From Pseudomonadota bacterium (GTDB lineage: Bacteria > Pseudomonadota > Alphaproteobacteria > Rhizobiales > Xanthobacteraceae), in NCBI GenBank assembly GCA_018240595.1, contig JAFEFL010000064.1:307047-371046 (forward strand): 64,000 bases of DNA, given 5' to 3'. The position numbers and the translations under genes are program-made. The stretch's first letter is position 1, and each line of letters begins with the position of its first letter. The notes under the pieces were generated by a model, which worked only from the letters and a program-made list of their open reading frames with translations, ran no database searches and was not told the origin of the DNA. Shown here piece by piece: positions 51,965-60,244 of this stretch.

Positions 51965-52471
51965 ATGAACAAAAGTCCGCTCGAGTCGATGATCCAGGGG
52001 CTGAACATCCTGGTCGTGGATGGCAATGCCTACATGCGCAAGGTTACGCGCATGATGCTGATCAATCTCGGCGCCAAGTCGGTCATGGAAGCCGCCGACG
52101 GTCTGGCGGCGCTCGAGCAGATCCGCAACTGCGATCCCGACGTCATGCTGCTCGACTGGGACATGCCGCTGCTCAACGGCATGGAAGTCGTGCGCATCGT
52201 CCGCTCGCCCGGCGTGTTTCCGCGGCCCAATTTGCCCATCATCATGCTGACCAACCAGGGCCATCGTTCGGCGGTGGTGCAGGCGCTGCACGCCGGCGTC
52301 AACGAATTTCTGGTCAAGCCGACCTCGGCCAAGGCGCTGCACGATCGCCTGAGTTCGATCGTCGCCAATCCGCGGCCGATGGTGCAGCTCGGCGACGCCT
52401 ATGTGCCGCAGCCGCGCAAGATGGCGACCGGGCTCGAGCTCGACCCGCCCTCGGAGCCCTGGCGCGTCTGA
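51965..52471 (+). CDS. CheY-like single-domain response regulator
   Basis: 168 residues, one receiver domain (about 12-135) and a Pro-rich tail. The phospho-acceptor is D64 in VMLLDWDMPLLNGMEV, with T96 (IIMLTNQG) and K118 (FLVKPTS). The usual acidic pair is D19-G20 (LVVDGNAYMRK), so one Mg-binding acid is missing. No output domain or partner kinase is adjacent. It may act through protein interaction, and phosphorylation could be weakened. Confidence 0.88.
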   Translation: MNKSPLESMIQGLNILVVDGNAYMRKVTRMMLINLGAKSVMEAADGLAALEQIRNCDPDVMLLDWDMPLLNGMEVVRIVRSPGVFPRPNLPIIMLTNQGHRSAVVQALHAGVNEFLVKPTSAKALHDRLSSIVANPRPMVQLGDAYVPQPRKMATGLELDPPSEPWRV

Positions 52472-52537
52472 TCCCGCCGCACGCTGACGGCCGCTCTCTG
52501 TTGTGACATAACCCGTCGCAACAGGAGATTCCCCGTC

Positions 52538-53899
52538 ATGCTCGGCAGCGCTTCATCGTCCACCGTCATCGATTCCATTCTGTTTCGCGACGCCTTCGGC
52601 ACGGCGGCGATGCGCGAGGTGTTTTGCGACCGCGCGCTGATCGACCGCTATGTCGAGGTCGAGGTCGCGCTCGCCAGGGCCGAGGCCAGGGTCGGCGTCA
52701 TTCCGCCGGACGCCGCCGCCGCGATCGCCGCCAAGGCCGACGCCTCGAAGTTCGATTTCGACAAGCTGCGCGAGGAGACCGATCTCGTCGGCTATCCGAT
52801 CCTGCCGGTGGTGCATCAGCTGGTGAAGCAGTGCGGCGAGGCCGGGCGCTACGTGCACTGGGGCGCGACCACGCAGGACATCATGGACACGGCGGTGGTG
52901 CTGCAGATCCGCGCCGCCCTCGATCTCATCGGCGCCGACATCGCTGCGCTGCGCGGCATCCTCGCCGATCTCGCGAAAAAGCACCGCGACACCGCGATGG
53001 CCGGCCGCACCCATCTGCAGCAGGCGCTGCCGGTGACCTTCGGCTACAAGGTCGCGATCTGGCTCGCCATGTTCGACCGCCATGCCGCGCGTCTCGAGGA
53101 GCTGAAGCCCCGCGTCCTGGTCGGGCAATTCGCCGGCGCCGCCGGCACGCTCGCCTCGCTCGGCGACAAGGGCTTCGCCGTGCAGGAGGCGCTGTGCGCG
53201 GAATTGAAGCTCGGCGTGCCGGTCTCGACCTGGCACGTGGCGCGCGACGGCTTCGCCGAGGCGATCAACTTCCTGGCGCTGGTCACCGGCTCGCTCGGCA
53301 AGATCGCGCTCGACATCATGATCATGGCCTCGACCGAATTCGCCGAAGTATACGAACCTTTTGTCAAGGGCCGCGGCGCGTCCTCGACCATGCCGCAGAA
53401 GCGCAATCCGATCTCGTCGGAATTGATGCTCGCCGCGTCGAAGGCAGTGCGCCAGCACGCCGGCCTGATGCTTGACGCCATGGTGCAGGACTTCGAACGC
53501 GCCACCGGGCCGTGGCACGCCGAATGGATCGCGATTCCGGAGAGCTTCGTGCTCACCGCCGGCGCGCTGCATCAGGCGCGGTTCGCGCTCGGCGGCCTGA
53601 TCGTCGACGACAAGCGCATGACGCAGAACCTCGCCATGTCGAACGGCCTCATTGTCGCCGAAGCGGTGATGATGCAGATGGCGCCGCATATCGGCCGCCA
53701 GCAGGCGCATGACATCGTCTATGCCGCCTGCCGCGTCGTCAACGAGCAGGGCGGCACGCTCGCTGCGGTGCTCGCCGCCGATCCGGAAGTGACCAGGCAC
53801 TTCGACAAGGCGGCGATCACGCGCATGACCGATCCGGCCAATTACAGCGGTCTGGCGCCGCAGATGGTCGATCGGGTGATCGGCAGCGTGAAGCGCTAA
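52538..53899 (+). CDS. Adenylosuccinate lyase/3-carboxy-muconate cycloisomerase family protein
   Basis: 453 residues, fumarase/aspartase superfamily. The superfamily signature is GRGASSTMPQKRNPISSELM. HWGATTQDIMDTA and AGRTHLQQALPVTFGYKVAI supply other active-site regions. Length and the MREVFCDRALIDRYVEVEVA start resemble PcaB-like lyases more than housekeeping PurB. The next genes (amidohydrolase, Bug binding protein, LysR) suggest aromatic or tricarboxylic acid breakdown. AGGAGA precedes the ATG. It abuts the convergent amidohydrolase gene with no gap. Confidence 0.87.
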   Translation: MLGSASSSTVIDSILFRDAFGTAAMREVFCDRALIDRYVEVEVALARAEARVGVIPPDAAAAIAAKADASKFDFDKLREETDLVGYPILPVVHQLVKQCGEAGRYVHWGATTQDIMDTAVVLQIRAALDLIGADIAALRGILADLAKKHRDTAMAGRTHLQQALPVTFGYKVAIWLAMFDRHAARLEELKPRVLVGQFAGAAGTLASLGDKGFAVQEALCAELKLGVPVSTWHVARDGFAEAINFLALVTGSLGKIALDIMIMASTEFAEVYEPFVKGRGASSTMPQKRNPISSELMLAASKAVRQHAGLMLDAMVQDFERATGPWHAEWIAIPESFVLTAGALHQARFALGGLIVDDKRMTQNLAMSNGLIVAEAVMMQMAPHIGRQQAHDIVYAACRVVNEQGGTLAAVLAADPEVTRHFDKAAITRMTDPANYSGLAPQMVDRVIGSVKR

Positions 53900-54748
53900 C
53901 TAGACCGCCGGGAAATCGTAGAGCCGCGCCGGGTTGTCGACCAGGATGGCCTGGCGTTTCGCAGTGTCGCGCGTCCAGTCCAGGAACACGTCGCGCAAGC
54001 GCGCGGCGTCCGGCACCGGGCCTTCCGGCCGCGGATGCGGCCAATCGGTGCCCCAGACCAGGTTGGCCGGATTGGCCGCGACCAGCGCGTCGTGAAACGG
54101 CTTGGCTTGCAGATAATCCGGCGGCGTGGCGCCGAGCCGGTAGGTGCCCGACAGCTTCGACCACAGCCGGCCTTCACCGACGCCGCGCACCAGCGCCTGG
54201 AAGCCGGGATTGTGCGTGCCGTGACGATGCTCGAGTCGGCCCATGTGATCGACCACCACCGGCATCGGGATGCGTTCGAGCGCCGGCATCATGTCCGGCA
54301 GATCGCGGGTGTCGATCCAGAGCTGCACATGCCAGCCGAGATCGGCCATGGTCTTGTAGAACGGCTCGATGTCTTTCAGGCCGACGCCGTTCTGGTAATA
54401 GGGCTTGCCGTCGCGGCGGAATTCATTGGCGCGCAAGCCGCGCACGCCGGCGGTGTGCCATTCCTTGAGGATGTTCGCGTTCAGTTCGGCGCCGCCGACG
54501 GCGACGCCGCGCAAGCGCTGCGGCTCGCGCGTCAGCGCGTCGAGCATCGCCGCATTGTCGCGGCCATAGGCCGAGGGCTGCACCAATACGCCGCGGTCGA
54601 AGCCGAGACGGTCGAGCATCGCCAGATAAGCTTCGAGTGGCGCGTCGTCCGGCGTGTAGCTGCGCGGTTCCGCATAGGGGAACCGCGCCGCCGGGCCGAA
54701 AACGTGACAATGGCAATCGCAGGCGCCTGCCGGCAGGACGCCGCTCAT
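53900..54748 (-). CDS. Amidohydrolase-superfamily lactonase-like protein (LigI type)
   Basis: 282 residues. CDCHCHVFGPAARFPYAEPR is the metal-site start (H-x-H) shared with 2-pyrone-4,6-dicarboxylate lactonase LigI. RGVLVQPSAYGRDNAAMLDA, MPVVVDHMGRL and the late WGTDWPHPRPEG follow. It probably opens a lactone ring or removes a carboxyl group in catabolism. It overlaps the Bug protein gene by 4 bp (54745-54748), so the two are co-translated. Confidence 0.88.
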   Translation of the reverse strand: MSGVLPAGACDCHCHVFGPAARFPYAEPRSYTPDDAPLEAYLAMLDRLGFDRGVLVQPSAYGRDNAAMLDALTREPQRLRGVAVGGAELNANILKEWHTAGVRGLRANEFRRDGKPYYQNGVGLKDIEPFYKTMADLGWHVQLWIDTRDLPDMMPALERIPMPVVVDHMGRLEHRHGTHNPGFQALVRGVGEGRLWSKLSGTYRLGATPPDYLQAKPFHDALVAANPANLVWGTDWPHPRPEGPVPDAARLRDVFLDWTRDTAKRQAILVDNPARLYDFPAV

Positions 54749-55731
54749 TGCGGCTTGATGCCGGCGAGGTCCGCCGCCTTCTTCATGTTGGCGGCATCGG
54801 TCTTGAGGAAGGCGGTGAAGCCCGCCGCGGTCATCTGCTCGGGCGTCGCGATCTCGGCGCCGAGTTCCTCGAGCCGCGTCACCGCCGGGCTGCCGGGCTT
54901 GAGGCCGTCGGCGATCGCCTTCTGCAGTTGCGCGAGCACCGCGGGCGGCGTCTTCGCCGGCGCGACGATCCCGATATAGCTGCCGGCGGTGAAATCCTTG
55001 ACGCCACCGTCGATGAAGGTCGGGATGTCCGGCGCCAGCTTGGAGCGATGAGTGAGCGCGACGCCGACGATGTGCGCCTTGCCGCCCTTGTGCATCTGCA
55101 GCGCGGTGGAGAATTCCGTCATCGCGCCGCTGATCGTGCCGGCCATCAGGTCGGGCATCAGCGCGCCGCCGCCGCGATATGGCACATGCGTGATGTTGGC
55201 GCCGGTCGCCGCCTTCAGGCGTTCCAGCGTCATGTGCGTGGCCGAGCCGACGCCGCTGGTGCCGATGGTCATCGGCGTCTTCTTCGACGCCGCGACGAAA
55301 TCCTGGATGTTCTTGGCTGCGATGCTGTTGGTCAGGATCAGCGCGTGCGGCACGTAGCTGGTCAGCGCCACCGGCGCGAAATCCTTCTGCGGATCGTAGC
55401 CGAGATTGGTGTGCATCAGCGGATTGATGGTCATCGGCCCGTTCGAGGCGACCAGCAGCGTGTAGCCGTCGGGGTCGGCCTTGGCGACGGCCTGTGCGCC
55501 GACGCCGCCGCCGGCGCCGCCGCGGTTTTCGACCACCACGGTCTGCTTGAGGTTCTTGCCCATGAGATCGCCGACCAGACGGCCGACGATGTCGGCATTA
55601 CCGCCGGCGGCGAATGGTACGATGAGGTGGATGGCGCGGTCGGGATAAGCGGCGAAGGCCGAACGCGGCAGCAGGCCGATGAGCGGTGTCGCGCCCAGCG
55701 CGGTGATGAGTGCGCGGCGATTGATGGCCAT
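54745..55731 (-). CDS. Tripartite tricarboxylate transporter substrate-binding protein (Bug/TctC family)
   Basis: 328 residues, periplasmic. The signal peptide has twin Arg (MAINRRALITALGATPLIGL, cleavage after AFA). Bug motifs are IHLIVPFAAGGNADIVGRLV, QTVVVENRGGAGGGVGAQAV and ITHVPYRGGGALMPDLMAG. The start at 55731 has GAGGGAGGAAG upstream. No TctA/TctB membrane genes are nearby, so it is an orphan binder, which is common for Bug proteins. It probably binds a carboxylic acid handled by the amidohydrolase. Confidence 0.92.
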   Translation of the reverse strand: MAINRRALITALGATPLIGLLPRSAFAAYPDRAIHLIVPFAAGGNADIVGRLVGDLMGKNLKQTVVVENRGGAGGGVGAQAVAKADPDGYTLLVASNGPMTINPLMHTNLGYDPQKDFAPVALTSYVPHALILTNSIAAKNIQDFVAASKKTPMTIGTSGVGSATHMTLERLKAATGANITHVPYRGGGALMPDLMAGTISGAMTEFSTALQMHKGGKAHIVGVALTHRSKLAPDIPTFIDGGVKDFTAGSYIGIVAPAKTPPAVLAQLQKAIADGLKPGSPAVTRLEELGAEIATPEQMTAAGFTAFLKTDAANMKKAADLAGIKPQ

Positions 55732-55843
55732 GGTGTCTTCCTCCCTCGATGTTGTTTCTTGCTTTGAGGCCGGCATTCGTTGCCGATTCTCGCCCGGAAC
55801 CGGGCAGCTCGCGTCAGCTTACGGAAGCCTTCCCTATTGTCCT

Positions 55844-55860
55844 AATTGATAATAATAATT
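55844..55860. promoter_or_regulatory. Candidate LysR-type binding site
   Basis: AATT-GATAATAAT-AATT fits the T-N11-A rule of LysR regulators. It is A/T-rich within GC-rich surroundings, midway in the divergent gap between the Bug gene and the LysR gene (55732-55897). Confidence 0.5.
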
Positions 55861-55897
55861 TGCGGCATTCACCGGGCAAATGCCGAGGCCGCCGGCC

Positions 55898-56809
55898 ATG
55901 AACCTCAGCAATCTCGACTTCAACCTGCTCAAGGTGCTCGATGCCCTTGTCACCGAGCGCAATGTCACGCGCGCCGGCCGCCGTCTCGGCCGCTCCCAGC
56001 CGGCGGTGAGCAACGCCTTGCAGCGCTTGCGGGTTCTGCTCGGCGACGATCTTTTGGTGCGCGGCCCGAACGGGTTCGTGCTGACGCCGCGCGCCGAGGC
56101 GATCCGGGTTCCTTTGCGCGAGTCGATGTCCCTGATCGAAAGCTGTCTGGCGCAGGAACCGCAGTTCGATCCCTCGACGGCGGTCACGGTCTTTCGCCTC
56201 ACCATGCCGGACCGCCTGAGCATCGCCGTGCTGCCCAGGCTGTTCGCCCGCATTCAGCGCGTCGCGCCGAACATGCCGCTGCAGGTGCAGACCGCCGACC
56301 GCAATACCGCGCTCGACCTGCTCGAAGACGACCGCGCCGATCTGGCGCTCGGCACCTTCGACGAAATGCCGCAGCATTTGCGCACCGAATTCCTGCTCGA
56401 GGATCATCTGTTCTGCGTGTTCCGCCGCGATCATCCGATCGCCCGGCGCGGCGCCCGCTTCGATATCGACGCCGTGCTGTCCTATCCGCACCTCATCGTC
56501 AGCGCGACCGGCCAGCGCACCGCGATCTTCGACGACCTGCTGCGCGATCGCGGTCTCGATCGCCGCGCGCTGGTGACGGTGAACAATTTCACCGCCGTGC
56601 CGCAACTGCTCAAGTCGACCGACATGATCGGCGTTTTCACCAAGCTGGCGGCCGACGTGTTTCAGAAGAGCGACGGCCTGGCCAAGCGGCCGGTGCCGAT
56701 CGATGTCGGCGGCATCGCCACCACCATGGTCTGGCAAAACCGCAACGACCGCGACCGCAAGCACATCTGGCTGCGCGAGCAGGTCAAGACGGTGTACGGC
56801 GCGCTGTGA
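55898..56809 (+). CDS. LysR-family transcriptional regulator
   Basis: 303 residues. The N-terminal winged HTH reads LDFNLLKVLDALVTERNVTR, then AGRRLGRSQPAVSNALQRLR. The effector domain follows from about residue 90 and resembles NodD/LinR-type members (FRLTMPDRLSIAVLPRLFAR). It is divergent from the Bug-amidohydrolase operon and is the obvious regulator of it. The ATG at 55898 (MNLSNLDFNLL) is the family start; an in-frame ATG at 55880 exists. Confidence 0.9.
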   Translation: MNLSNLDFNLLKVLDALVTERNVTRAGRRLGRSQPAVSNALQRLRVLLGDDLLVRGPNGFVLTPRAEAIRVPLRESMSLIESCLAQEPQFDPSTAVTVFRLTMPDRLSIAVLPRLFARIQRVAPNMPLQVQTADRNTALDLLEDDRADLALGTFDEMPQHLRTEFLLEDHLFCVFRRDHPIARRGARFDIDAVLSYPHLIVSATGQRTAIFDDLLRDRGLDRRALVTVNNFTAVPQLLKSTDMIGVFTKLAADVFQKSDGLAKRPVPIDVGGIATTMVWQNRNDRDRKHIWLREQVKTVYGAL

Positions 56810-56816
56810 CGCTGCT

Positions 56817-57494
56817 TCAGGCGGCGTGCACCTTGGCGAGGAAATCGAGCGTGCGGCGGCGCGCCAGCGTGGCGGCGTCGGCGACATAAGCCGGACGCAC
56901 TTCGTTGGCGAAGGCATGGCCCGCTTCGTAGATGTGGCTTTCCGCCGTCGGGAAAGCCTTCAGCACCTGGTCGATGATTTCCGGCGTCGCGTTGGGGTCG
57001 GTCCGCGCGAAGTGGAACAGCAGCGGGCACTTCGGTTTGGCGTCGAGATAGGTCGGCAGCCGCGTGCCGTAGAAGGCGATGGCGCCGCGCAGGTTCACCT
57101 CGGCCGCGGCGCGGACGATGACGCCGCCGCCCCAGCAGAAACCGAGCACCGAGACGCCGTGCGGATTGTTCACGCAGGCCGCGGCGGCGGCGATGTCGAG
57201 GATCACCTTGTCGAGCGCGAGATTGTAGGCCATGTCGCGGCCGCGATCCGGTTCGTTGAACGGCACCACGGTGCCCGGCGCGATGCGGTCATAGAGGCAG
57301 GGGCAGATCGTGTCGTAGCCGTCCTGCGCATAGGCGCGCACCACTCCTTTGAGCTGGTCGGTCAGGCCGAAGATTTCCTGCAGGATGATCAGGCCGCCGC
57401 GCACGGCGCCAGCCGGCTTGGCGCGAAAGCCCTGCAGCTTGAAGCCGTCGGCGGCGGTCAGCGTTTCGGTCGACTCGGTGATGCTCTGGCTCAT
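56817..57494 (-). CDS. Dienelactone hydrolase family protein
   Basis: 225 residues, DLH fold. LIILQEIFGLTDQLKGVVRA carries the conserved Glu, GFCWGGGVIVRAAAE the nucleophile Cys, LFHFARTDPNATPEI the acid and EAGHAFANEVRPAY the His. It is the second DLH in the window and lies convergent to the LysR gene with a 7-bp gap. It belongs by position to the surrounding catabolic cluster. Confidence 0.9.
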   Translation of the reverse strand: MSQSITESTETLTAADGFKLQGFRAKPAGAVRGGLIILQEIFGLTDQLKGVVRAYAQDGYDTICPCLYDRIAPGTVVPFNEPDRGRDMAYNLALDKVILDIAAAAACVNNPHGVSVLGFCWGGGVIVRAAAEVNLRGAIAFYGTRLPTYLDAKPKCPLLFHFARTDPNATPEIIDQVLKAFPTAESHIYEAGHAFANEVRPAYVADAATLARRRTLDFLAKVHAA

Positions 57495-57687
57495 CGCTTG
57501 CTCCTGCTGCCGTCGGCTGTTGTCCGGGCGAAGCGGACCTTACGGAGGCCGCGGCCCGCGACAAAATCCATATTCGGTATGTGGTCCATGCGCGCGATGA
57601 ATAGCGGCGCTGGCGCGCCGCGCCGGTTCCACCTAAAGTCGCGGCCAACAAAGCGCCGCAAGACAGTCTAAGAGACAGGGAGCGATC

Positions 57688-58845
57688 ATGCCCAACCACA
57701 CGATGCGATTGCCGGAGCACGGCACATTTATCGGCCGTGCCCATTCGCCCGGCACCGCGCATCCGCTGGTCGTCACCGTGCGCGACGGCACCATCGTCGA
57801 CATCACCTCGGCGCATGCGCCGACGGTGCGCGACATCTGCGAGATGGAGGATCCGGCCGGCTATGTCCGCGCCGCCAGGGGCAAGCCGCTCGGCGCCGTC
57901 GATGCGATCACGGCGGCGAGCCTGGCCCGCGCATCCGAACTGGCGGTGCGCATGCTGTCGCCGGTCGACCTGCACGCGGTGAAGGCCGCCGGAGTCACTT
58001 TCGTCGTCAGCCTGCTCGAACGCGTCATCGAGGAACAGGCGCGCGGCTCCGCCGACAAGGCCGAGGCGATCCGCGCCGACATCCACGGCCTGATCGGCGA
58101 GGACCTGTCGAAGCTCAAGCCGGGTTCGCCCGAAGCCATGGCGATCAAGGCAAAATTGATCGCCCGCGGCGCCTGGTCGCAATATCTCGAGGTCGGCATC
58201 GGGCCGGACGCGGAGGTGTTCACCAAGTGCCAGCCGATGTCGTCGGTCGGTTTCGGCGCCGATGTCGGCCTGCTCGAGGCTTCGACCTGGAACAATCCGG
58301 AGCCGGAAGTCGCGGTGGTTGCCGCCAGCACCGGCCGCATCGTCGGCGCGACGCTCGGCAACGACGTCAATCTGCGCGACATGGAAGGCCGCTCGGCGCT
58401 GCTGCTCGGCAAGACCAAGGACAACAACGCCTCGGCTTCGCTCGGGCCGTTCATCCGCCTGTTCGACGACACCTTCTCGATCGCCGACGTGAAGAAGGCG
58501 ATGGTGCATCTGACGGTCGAAGGGCCGGACGGTTTCTTCCTCGAAGGCTCGAGCTCGATGGCCGAGATCAGCCGCTCGCCGGAAGAGCTGGTAGCGGCGG
58601 CGATGGGCCCGCATCACCAGTATCCCGACGGCATCGTGCTTTATCTCGGCACCATGTTCGTGCCGTCGAAGGATCGCGGCGAAGCCGGCAAGGGCTTCAC
58701 CCACAAGATCGGCGACATGGTGACGATCTCGTCTTCGAAGCTCGGCGCGCTGGTCAACCGCGTGAAGTATGCGCCGGATTGTCCGCCCTGGACCTACGGC
58801 GCGCGGGCGCTGATGCGCGATCTGGCGGCGGCGAAGCTGATCTGA
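57688..58845 (+). CDS. Fumarylacetoacetate hydrolase-family protein (AraD1-like)
   Basis: 385 residues. The C-terminal FAH-fold domain (about 150-385) has the metal-site region YLEVGIGPDAEVFTKCQPMS, VVAASTGRIVGATLGNDVNL and RDMEGRSALLLGKTKDNNAS. The N-terminal part (PEHGTFIGRAHSPGTAHPLV) is as in AraD1-like proteins that dehydrate sugar acids. Either 2-keto-3-deoxy sugar acid dehydration or acyl-ketone hydrolysis is possible. The ATG follows CAGGGAG. A DUF302 gene follows after 13 bp. Confidence 0.85.
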   Translation: MPNHTMRLPEHGTFIGRAHSPGTAHPLVVTVRDGTIVDITSAHAPTVRDICEMEDPAGYVRAARGKPLGAVDAITAASLARASELAVRMLSPVDLHAVKAAGVTFVVSLLERVIEEQARGSADKAEAIRADIHGLIGEDLSKLKPGSPEAMAIKAKLIARGAWSQYLEVGIGPDAEVFTKCQPMSSVGFGADVGLLEASTWNNPEPEVAVVAASTGRIVGATLGNDVNLRDMEGRSALLLGKTKDNNASASLGPFIRLFDDTFSIADVKKAMVHLTVEGPDGFFLEGSSSMAEISRSPEELVAAAMGPHHQYPDGIVLYLGTMFVPSKDRGEAGKGFTHKIGDMVTISSSKLGALVNRVKYAPDCPPWTYGARALMRDLAAAKLI

Positions 58846-58858
58846 CAAGAGGTCGCTC

Positions 58859-59272
58859 ATGACGACGGCCGATCGAACGGATGGCAGCGTGATTTCGGTC
58901 GCCAGCAACAGCGGCTTTGCCGCGACGCTGGACAAGCTCGTCGCGCTGATCGAGGCGAATGGCCTGCGCGTGTTTGCCCGCATCGATCACGCGGCCAATG
59001 CCACCGAAGTCGGCATGACGCTGCGCCCGACGACGCTCGTCATTTTCGGCAATCCGAAGGGCGGCACGCCGCTGATGCAGGACCGCCAGACGGCGGGGCT
59101 GGATCTGCCGCTGCGGATCCTGGTCTGGCAGGATGAAGTTGCGAAAGTCTGGCTGACGTGGGGCGATCCGCAAGAGCTGATCGCGCGGCATCACCTGAGC
59201 GATGCAAGCGCGAGCGTCCTCGACACGATCGCTAAAGGCGTCATCAAGCTGGCGCAGGCGGCGGCGCAATAG
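58859..59272 (+). CDS. DUF302 domain-containing protein
   Basis: 137 residues, one DUF302 domain: GFAATLDKLVALIEANGLRV, then FARIDHAANATEVGMTLRPT and TLVIFGNPKGGTPLM. It ends with WLTWGDPQELIARHHLSD. Function unknown. It lies 13 bp behind the FAH-family gene and is probably co-transcribed. It is convergent with the next LysR gene (6-bp gap). Confidence 0.9.
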   Translation: MTTADRTDGSVISVASNSGFAATLDKLVALIEANGLRVFARIDHAANATEVGMTLRPTTLVIFGNPKGGTPLMQDRQTAGLDLPLRILVWQDEVAKVWLTWGDPQELIARHHLSDASASVLDTIAKGVIKLAQAAAQ

Positions 59273-59278
59273 ATCGCC

Positions 59279-60148
59279 CTAACGCGCCGACAGATAGGTG
59301 TCGGCGGCGACGGTCGCGGCGGCGAAGTCCATGACAACGCGCACCGCCGGGCTCTTGCGCAAATCGCGGTGCACGGCCAGCCAGATCTCGCGCCGGAATG
59401 GCGCCGAGTCCCTGGCGACGCGCACGAGATCGGGCTCGCGATCGCCGAGGAAGCACGGCAGACCGGCGACGCCCGCGCCGGCGCGCACGGCAATCAGATG
59501 TTCGCTGATATGATTGAGTTCGCAGGCCACGGGCCGTTTGCCGGCAATGTCCATCAGCCAGCGCTGCTGCGGCATGTCGGCATAGCTTTGATCGAAGGCG
59601 ATGAATTCCCATCGGCCCGGCGTGTCCAACTGCGCGTAGGCGCGATGCGCATAAAGTGCGAAATGCATGATGCCGATCCGGCGCGCGACACTGCTCGCCT
59701 CCTTCGGCCGCACCAGGCGCACGGCGACGTCGGCCTCGCGCCGGCTCAGCGACACCTGGCGGCCCTCCGCCGGCAGTGACAGGCGGATGTCCGGATAATC
59801 GGCGCGGAAGCGGGCAAGGCGCGCGGCGAACAGATTCGTCACCAGCACCGGCGACGCGCTGAGCGTGACCCGGCCGCTGAGCGGCGCCTGCCCTGCCTTG
59901 GCGAGACGGCCGATGCCGTCGGCGCCGGCTTCCATGGCGCTGGCGCGGTCGAACACCTGTTGCCCGATGGGCGTCAGCCGGCAGGCGCGCGGCAGGCGGT
60001 CGACCAGCCGGACGCCAAGGGCGGCTTCCAGTGCCGCGAGCCGTCGGCTGACCGTGGCGTGATCGACCTTCAGCGCGCGTGCCGCACCCGAAAGCGTGCC
60101 GCTGCGGCCGACCGCGATGAAGTGGCGAATGTCTTCCCAGTCGGTCAT
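59279..60148 (-). CDS. LysR-family transcriptional regulator
   Basis: 289 residues. The HTH is DWEDIRHFIAVGRSGTLSGA with ARALKVDHATVSRRLAALEA, a CrgA/DsdC-like subgroup start. The effector domain begins near LSGRVTLSASPVLVTNLFAA. The start at 60148 (MTDWEDIRHF) is preferred to a 13-codon upstream extension. It is divergent from the Gfo/Idh/MocA gene, with a 96-bp shared promoter gap, so that gene is its likely target. Confidence 0.9.
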   Translation of the reverse strand: MTDWEDIRHFIAVGRSGTLSGAARALKVDHATVSRRLAALEAALGVRLVDRLPRACRLTPIGQQVFDRASAMEAGADGIGRLAKAGQAPLSGRVTLSASPVLVTNLFAARLARFRADYPDIRLSLPAEGRQVSLSRREADVAVRLVRPKEASSVARRIGIMHFALYAHRAYAQLDTPGRWEFIAFDQSYADMPQQRWLMDIAGKRPVACELNHISEHLIAVRAGAGVAGLPCFLGDREPDLVRVARDSAPFRREIWLAVHRDLRKSPAVRVVMDFAAATVAADTYLSAR

Positions 60149-60244
60149 CGGTGCGAAATCTCCAGGATGGTCGGCGATTATAGGCATTTTCGCGCAGAGC
60201 GCCGCGCCTCATCTGTGCGGGCAGCACAATGGAGAATGAACGCC

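Noticed and set aside
52538..53899. Housekeeping purB
   Set aside because: The family signature fits, but the PcaB-like start and the catabolic neighbours make the purine role doubtful, so no symbol is given.
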